The notes under the pieces: generated by a model
Database searches by the model: none
Told to the model about the DNA's origin: nothing
Seen by the model: the letters and a program-made list of their open reading frames with translations, nothing else
Part shown: positions 6,252 through 9,237 of the stretch, piece by piece
Position numbering within the stretch: the first letter of the stretch is position 1
How the letters are laid out: every line of letters starts with the position of its first letter
Made by a program: the position numbers and the translations under genes
DNA from: Candidatus Adlerbacteria bacterium
GTDB lineage: Bacteria > Patescibacteriota > Minisyncoccia > Phycocordibacterales > SBAW01
Reading direction: 5' to 3'
Assembly: GCA_903840375.1 (NCBI GenBank)
Contig: CAIMFR010000012.1
Coordinates: 1 to 9,237 of the forward strand
Length of the DNA: 9,237 nt

Positions 6252-7414
6252 AGTTGTATGAGTTGGCGCAATTCTTGTGCGTCCATGCCCATAGTGTACA
6301 CCAAACGCTGAAAATACTCCTCTGTGGTTTCTTCGCGCGGCGGCGGCAGGTTTTTGGCTTTGCAGATCTTGAGGTTCAAGAACCGATCAAGCTCCAGACA
6401 AATCACCTGACTGACCGATCCCATCGGCATATCCGACACGAAATGCGCCCAATAGTCGGCGTAGTACGCAATCAGCACGGATGGATCCGTTCCACCATAT
6501 TGATCGCTCACGGTCTTAGCAAGGCGTCGGAACTGCAACCCGGCACCCTTGTTACCCGGATGGACGCCACACAACGCAAGCAGCGTCATGGTACGAAACG
6601 CATCGCATGCGCCTCGTGGCACCGCAACGGATCCCGGCATCAGCAGATCGTAATACTGCGGCACCTTATTGGCAGCCCACACGATGCGCTCCAAACCGAA
6701 GCCAATATCGCTTATCGGCACCGGAGAACCGTATCGTGTAGGCACGTGCATGTACGCCGCATCACCAAGCTCAAGCCCTGCGTAGATGAGGAAAAGCTCG
6801 ATCGCCACGAAAGTGCCCGTACCCCAATCCTTCTCACCGGTGCGCACAACGATCGTCAAATCCTTCATGTGCAAACCGAGGGAAGAAAACACCCCGAGCC
6901 ACCGATCTACGGTATGCAGATGATCCTCGAACGTCTGGTGCATTTTTTCAGTACAAACGTTCACGAAAGAGGTCGAGACCCCGTCCTCATCCGCAACTTT
7001 ATCCTGAAACTGCATCCGAACGCTTGGTTGTCCGATGAACATTTGTCCCGAGCCGATTTCTTTGCCGTGATGGATCAACCCGTCGAAGACCTGCACTCCG
7101 GCAATAACGAGATCCGTTTTGCCGCACGTACTCGCGACATTCATACTCGGCGAAATCTCGAAGCCCGCGCCGGCAAAATAGTTTGCCAAATGCCGGTAGG
7201 TCTGCAAGGGAGAAATGGGTCGCTTGCGTTTCGATAGTTGCAAAAACGCGCGACCATCTCCGCATACACCGCGCCCACAGAACCCCTGAACGCTCTCGGC
7301 AGATTTGCGGTAGTACGTCTTGCCGCACTTTCTGCATTCCGCCTTGTACCATTGCTTTTCAAGCATGAAAGTATCAACGATGCTCGTGAGCTCATCTACT
7401 GATTGTCCACTCAT
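6239..7414 (-). CDS. Short alanyl-tRNA synthetase-like protein, archaeal type, no editing domain
   Basis: The 391-residue protein aligns by eye with the first part of archaeal-type AlaRS. A zinc ribbon at 27-51 (Cys27, Cys30, Cys46, Cys51) corresponds to the archaeal RCxxCGK region. The class II core includes GQPSVRMQF (128-136, compare archaeal SQPSIRL), a motif 3 DIGFGLERIVW (236-246, compare DTGYGLERxxW), YYDLLMP, and a start of the tRNA-binding helical domain with GVHPGNKGAGLQFRRL (283-298, compare DGvxPSNxxaGYxxRrl). AlaRS is normally about 870-900 residues; the editing and C-Ala domains are absent. The GRHLTxFEM and GGGNAGP elements are replaced by diverged sequence, so alanine specificity is doubtful. 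The motif 3 Asp and Arg are kept. GGGAGG (7420-7425) five bases upstream fixes the start. It overlaps the S51 gene by 13 bases. It may be a tRNA ligase variant or a non-tRNA amino-acid activator. Confidence 0.75.
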   Translation of the reverse strand: MSGQSVDELTSIVDTFMLEKQWYKAECRKCGKTYYRKSAESVQGFCGRGVCGDGRAFLQLSKRKRPISPLQTYRHLANYFAGAGFEISPSMNVASTCGKTDLVIAGVQVFDGLIHHGKEIGSGQMFIGQPSVRMQFQDKVADEDGVSTSFVNVCTEKMHQTFEDHLHTVDRWLGVFSSLGLHMKDLTIVVRTGEKDWGTGTFVAIELFLIYAGLELGDAAYMHVPTRYGSPVPISDIGFGLERIVWAANKVPQYYDLLMPGSVAVPRGACDAFRTMTLLALCGVHPGNKGAGLQFRRLAKTVSDQYGGTDPSVLIAYYADYWAHFVSDMPMGSVSQVICLELDRFLNLKICKAKNLPPPREETTEEYFQRLVYTMGMDAQELRQLIQLCRN

Positions 7415-7480
7415 TTTATCCTCCCGCCTTCTTGTTTTGGAATGTACCGATCTTGTGGCAGACTATTACACTTTCACGTT

Positions 7481-7494
7481 CATGTCTAGGCATG
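7481..7494. promoter_or_regulatory. Near-palindrome upstream of the AlaRS-like gene
   Basis: CATGTCTAGGCATG is symmetric apart from one T/G position. It lies 67 bases upstream of the AlaRS-like start codon, in the 109-base gap after the sppA remnant. It could be an operator, but no promoter could be called with confidence beside it and chance remains possible. Confidence 0.25.
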
Positions 7495-7523
7495 TATGAT
7501 TTCCTAAATACCGTTCCCGGCAC

Positions 7524-7844
7524 TCAGTTATCTATCCCGCAGATCACCGCCGGCCTTCCGAGCCTCTGGGACAAGTAATCGCGCACATCATCCACGTTGC
7601 CGAGCTTGTCTATCAACCCATCCGCGAGCGCGACAGGGCCGGTTACGGAGGTGCCGTCGGAGAGTTTGGTAACGGTGGTGGTGCTCATGTGGCGGCCGTC
7701 GGCGACCATTTGCACAAAAAGGTCGTAGTCCATTTTTACCTGACTCATCAAGATCTTTTTCTCGGCCGGGGTGAGGGGTTTGTTGGTGTTTCCCATATCT
7801 TTATACGCACCCATGGAAAGTTGATTTAAAAAAATAACTAACAC
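7524..7844 (-). pseudogene. sppA: C-terminal remnant of SppA-type signal peptide peptidase (S49)
   Basis: Recognisable SppA sequence starts at about GAYKDMGN (7815 downward) and runs through PLTPAEKKILMSQ, the FVQMVADGRHMS helix, and KLSDGTSVTGPVALADGLID to the stop. This is roughly the last 95 residues of a protein usually near 300. The catalytic Ser and Lys of S49 peptidases and the N-terminal membrane helix lie in the missing part, so the product cannot be a working protease. The ten residues before GAYKD do not look like SppA, and the frame upstream is closed at the RhuM stop (7893). The longest ORF begins with GTG at 7844; an ATG at 7814 is possible, but neither has a Shine-Dalgarno sequence. 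The 5' part was probably lost when the RhuM region inserted or recombined. Confidence 0.75.
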
Positions 7845-7892
7845 TAGATGCTGTTGTCGAGGAAGCCAGGTGGGAGTTTGGAACGACTCACA

Positions 7893-8261
7893 CTACTCGG
7901 GTTTATTTTCTCCGAGCATCTTTTTCACTTCCCGATCGAAGTCGGACTCTATCTTTTGGTGTTTATTGAATTCTTTATACTCAGCAATCGCCTTTTCGTC
8001 GGCGTCCGTCTTGGAGATCTTTCCTTTGCCGGCGAGGATCTTGTATTCGTTAAAGGTTAGGAATTTATCGACACTCTCGGCGAACGCCTGCATCGTGAAT
8101 GTTTCGTTGCGCTCAATGACGCCCTCTATGTAATCGAAAAAGCCGGTAACGGCACGTTCAAGCTTACGAATGTCCGCTTCCGGCAGGTAGTTTTTCGCGA
8201 CAACAACATCTGATTGCAAGATCCTGCCGTCCGGCGTATGTTTCCAAGTAGCGAGTCCCAT
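7893..8261 (-). pseudogene. RhuM-family protein, C-terminal piece after a frameshift
   Basis: This piece, 122 residues from its first Met (MGLATWKHTPDG), continues the RhuM family (PF13310) exactly where the upstream piece goes out of frame. The same frame is open back to 8308 and reads TAPEIIHSSANATLPH just before MGLATW, the conserved link between the two halves. Further conserved sequence is VVAKNYLPEADIRKLER and FLTFNEYKILAGKGKIS, then a charged C-terminal helix. The Met at 8261 is unlikely to be a natural start; there is no Shine-Dalgarno and it lies inside a conserved block. The stop TAG lies 48 bases before the longest ORF of the sppA remnant. Confidence 0.8.
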
Positions 8262-8308
8262 GTGCGGCAGGGTCGCGTTCGCGGAACTATGGATGATTTC
8301 CGGCGCTG

Positions 8309-8311
8309 TTT
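8309..8311 (-). other. Site of the one-base frameshift in the RhuM gene
   Basis: The minus strand reads ACC GGG AAA CAG CGC. Adding one A to the A-run gives GGG AAA ACA GCG CCG GAA ATC, encoding GKTAPEI, which restores the family sequence across the junction. The change is therefore a loss of one A from a run of four, either a true mutation or a homopolymer error. Confidence 0.75.
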
Positions 8312-8689
8312 CCCGGTGATCGCAAAATGAAACTTGTTCTGCACCATCGCGTAAAAATCGTGGCTAACACCGGACTCTCGGTCGTAGTCGATGCTGCACT
8401 CCGCAAAAATGTCGGTGATCTGCTGATAGATTCGCCGTTCACTCGCACGAATGGAGCGAACCCGCTCAAGCAGCTCTTTGAAGTAGTCGGTATTGAACAA
8501 TTTTTTACCCTGCTTGAGGCGCTCGTCGTCCAACGCAAAGCCTTTTATTATGAAATCCCGAAGCACCTGTGTCGCCCACATACGAAAATGCGTAGCGCGT
8601 TTAGAATTGACCCTATACCCGACCGCAATGACGGCGTCGAGGTTGTAATGTTCCACTTCCCGAGAAACCGCCCTGTTGCCCTCATTTTG

Positions 8690-8714
8690 AACTATTAGGA
8701 ATTTCCTAATAGTT
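8690..8714. repeat. 25-base perfect palindrome inside the RhuM coding region
   Basis: The arm AACTATTAGGAA (8690-8701) and TTCCTAATAGTT (8703-8714) are exact reverse complements around a single central T. It encodes ATIRKFLIV in the RhuM N-terminal piece. It can form a hairpin in RNA or act as a dimeric protein-binding site in DNA. Confidence 0.7.
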
Positions 8715-8935
8715 GCCGCTACCGGCAATTCTTCCGTAGTATAGATATTTTTCAGGTGTTCGTTTATTGTTGGCACGGTTACATCAAAAAGCTCCGCCAT
8801 AAGCTTTTGTGTCAGCCATACCATCTCTCCCTCCACCCGAACCTCGATCTTCGGGTCGCCGGCCTCGGCCGTAAAAATGAGAAATTGAGCGGTTGTATTT
8901 TTTTGTAGCAAATTGTCTTTATTCATATCAGAAAA

Positions 8936-9237
8936 TTATTCCGAGCCCTTGAAGTAGTAACCGACAATAAAACCAAAAATACCACTTGTCGCTCCTGAGA
9001 AAGCGGACAACATGTCTTTCACAGAAAAGGCATTTGCTGTGGTTGGCACTAAGTAATTATAAAATGGCACACCCACCAGTATGAGTGCGGTGAGATAAAA
9101 ATACCACTGCGTTACAAAAAGCGCGATTTTGGATCGCGTTTCATCCTTATGTTTCTGCGGATTAAATGGTGTATGTAAACTTCCTACAACATCACTCAAT
9201 TTGTTGAGTTGCTCCTCGAGCTCAGCTTTTGTTGCCA
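8936..9237 (-). CDS. Small two-helix membrane protein (5' end at window edge)
   Basis: I do not recognise a named family. The open frame reaches the right edge; the last bases, read on the minus strand, are TG followed by GCA ACA AAA GCT GAG, so the natural start may be an ATG straddling the edge, giving a protein of about 100 residues beginning ATKAELEEQLNKLSDVVG. A TTG at 9199 is an internal codon more than a likely start. The N-terminal part is charged and helical; hydrophobic segments are at about WYFYLTALILVGVPFYNYLV and MLSAFSGATSGIFGFIVGYYF, ending in KGSE. The second helix is rich in Gly and Ser, which suits close helix packing or oligomers. It precedes the RhuM gene by 9 bases and was probably cotranscribed with it. 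Confidence 0.65.
   Translation of the reverse strand, partial: ATKAELEEQLNKLSDVVGSLHTPFNPQKHKDETRSKIALFVTQWYFYLTALILVGVPFYNYLVPTTANAFSVKDMLSAFSGATSGIFGFIVGYYFKGSE

Larger units (their letters stand above)
8126..8926 (-). pseudogene. RhuM-family protein, N-terminal piece with frameshifted tail
   Basis: Residues 1-206 are a good RhuM family match. VEGEMVWLTQKLMAELF with VPTINEHLKNIYTTEEL (31-67) is a helix-turn-helix-like start. HYNLDAVIAVGYRVNSKR (93-110), FRMWATQVLRDFIIKGFALD (114-133) and the helix ending FYAMVQNKFHFAITGK (to 206) follow. From residue 207 the sequence loses all resemblance and the true continuation lies in another frame. RhuM is named from Salmonella SPI-3; its function is unknown and it is common in mobile and defence islands. 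The gene begins 9 bases after the stop of the small membrane protein gene and has no Shine-Dalgarno. With the C-terminal piece a complete gene of about 345 codons would span 7893-8926, so the break looks recent or is a sequencing error. Confidence 0.85.

Noticed and set aside
6254..7237. 327-codon plus-strand ORF opposite the AlaRS-like gene
   Set aside because: It is antisense to a gene with clear class II motifs and a strong ribosome binding site; its translation is His- and Arg-rich with no domain.
8307..8315. GGGAAAC heptamer at the RhuM break as a programmed -1 frameshift site
   Set aside because: The zero frame reads GGG AAA CAG, so the heptamer is out of phase for tandem slippage (which needs G GGA AAC). 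A lost A explains the break more simply.

Overview
The window looks like chromosomal DNA of an uncultivated bacterium of the Candidate Phyla Radiation (Patescibacteria, Parcubacteria-like). The clues are a fermentative acetate kinase, a membrane-anchored SIMPL protein next to a DsbA-like oxidoreductase with a Pro/Ala linker, a two-helix DUF1003-like coiled-coil protein, an archaeal-type methionine adenosyltransferase, and weak or absent Shine-Dalgarno sites on several genes. TGA works as a stop, so this is not the UGA-glycine code of Gracilibacteria. The assignment is inferred from gene content only.

Layout. (1) 1-2448, all minus strand: a DUF1003-like coiled-coil membrane protein, a DsbA-like thiol oxidoreductase, a SIMPL protein and the first 134 codons of acetate kinase. 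They probably form one transcription unit. A strong hairpin covers the ackA start codon. (2) 2449-2821: no convincing gene, but four terminator-like hairpins in series. (3) 2822-5513: serS (minus) and an archaeal-type AdoMet synthetase gene (plus), divergent from a 157-base region in which both promoters can be proposed. (4) 5515-7414: a terminator, then a minus-strand pair whose coding sequences overlap by 13 bases. The upstream gene is a short alanyl-tRNA-synthetase-like protein of archaeal type with no editing domain; the downstream gene is an S51 peptidase. (5) 7524-9237: accessory DNA and gene debris on the minus strand. It holds the C-terminal third of an SppA peptidase without catalytic residues, a RhuM-family gene split by a one-base frameshift, and a small two-helix membrane protein running off the right edge.

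How the genes may work together. Acetate kinase points to ATP from acetyl phosphate. The DsbA-like and SIMPL proteins are adjacent, both face outside, and the SIMPL protein has a cysteine pair that could be a substrate. SerRS and AdoMet synthetase are housekeeping. The least ordinary part is the overlapping pair of a trimmed AlaRS-like protein and an S51 peptidase beside an archaeal-type AdoMet synthetase. It could be an amino-acid-activating enzyme paired with a hydrolase, but the sequence does not show a function.
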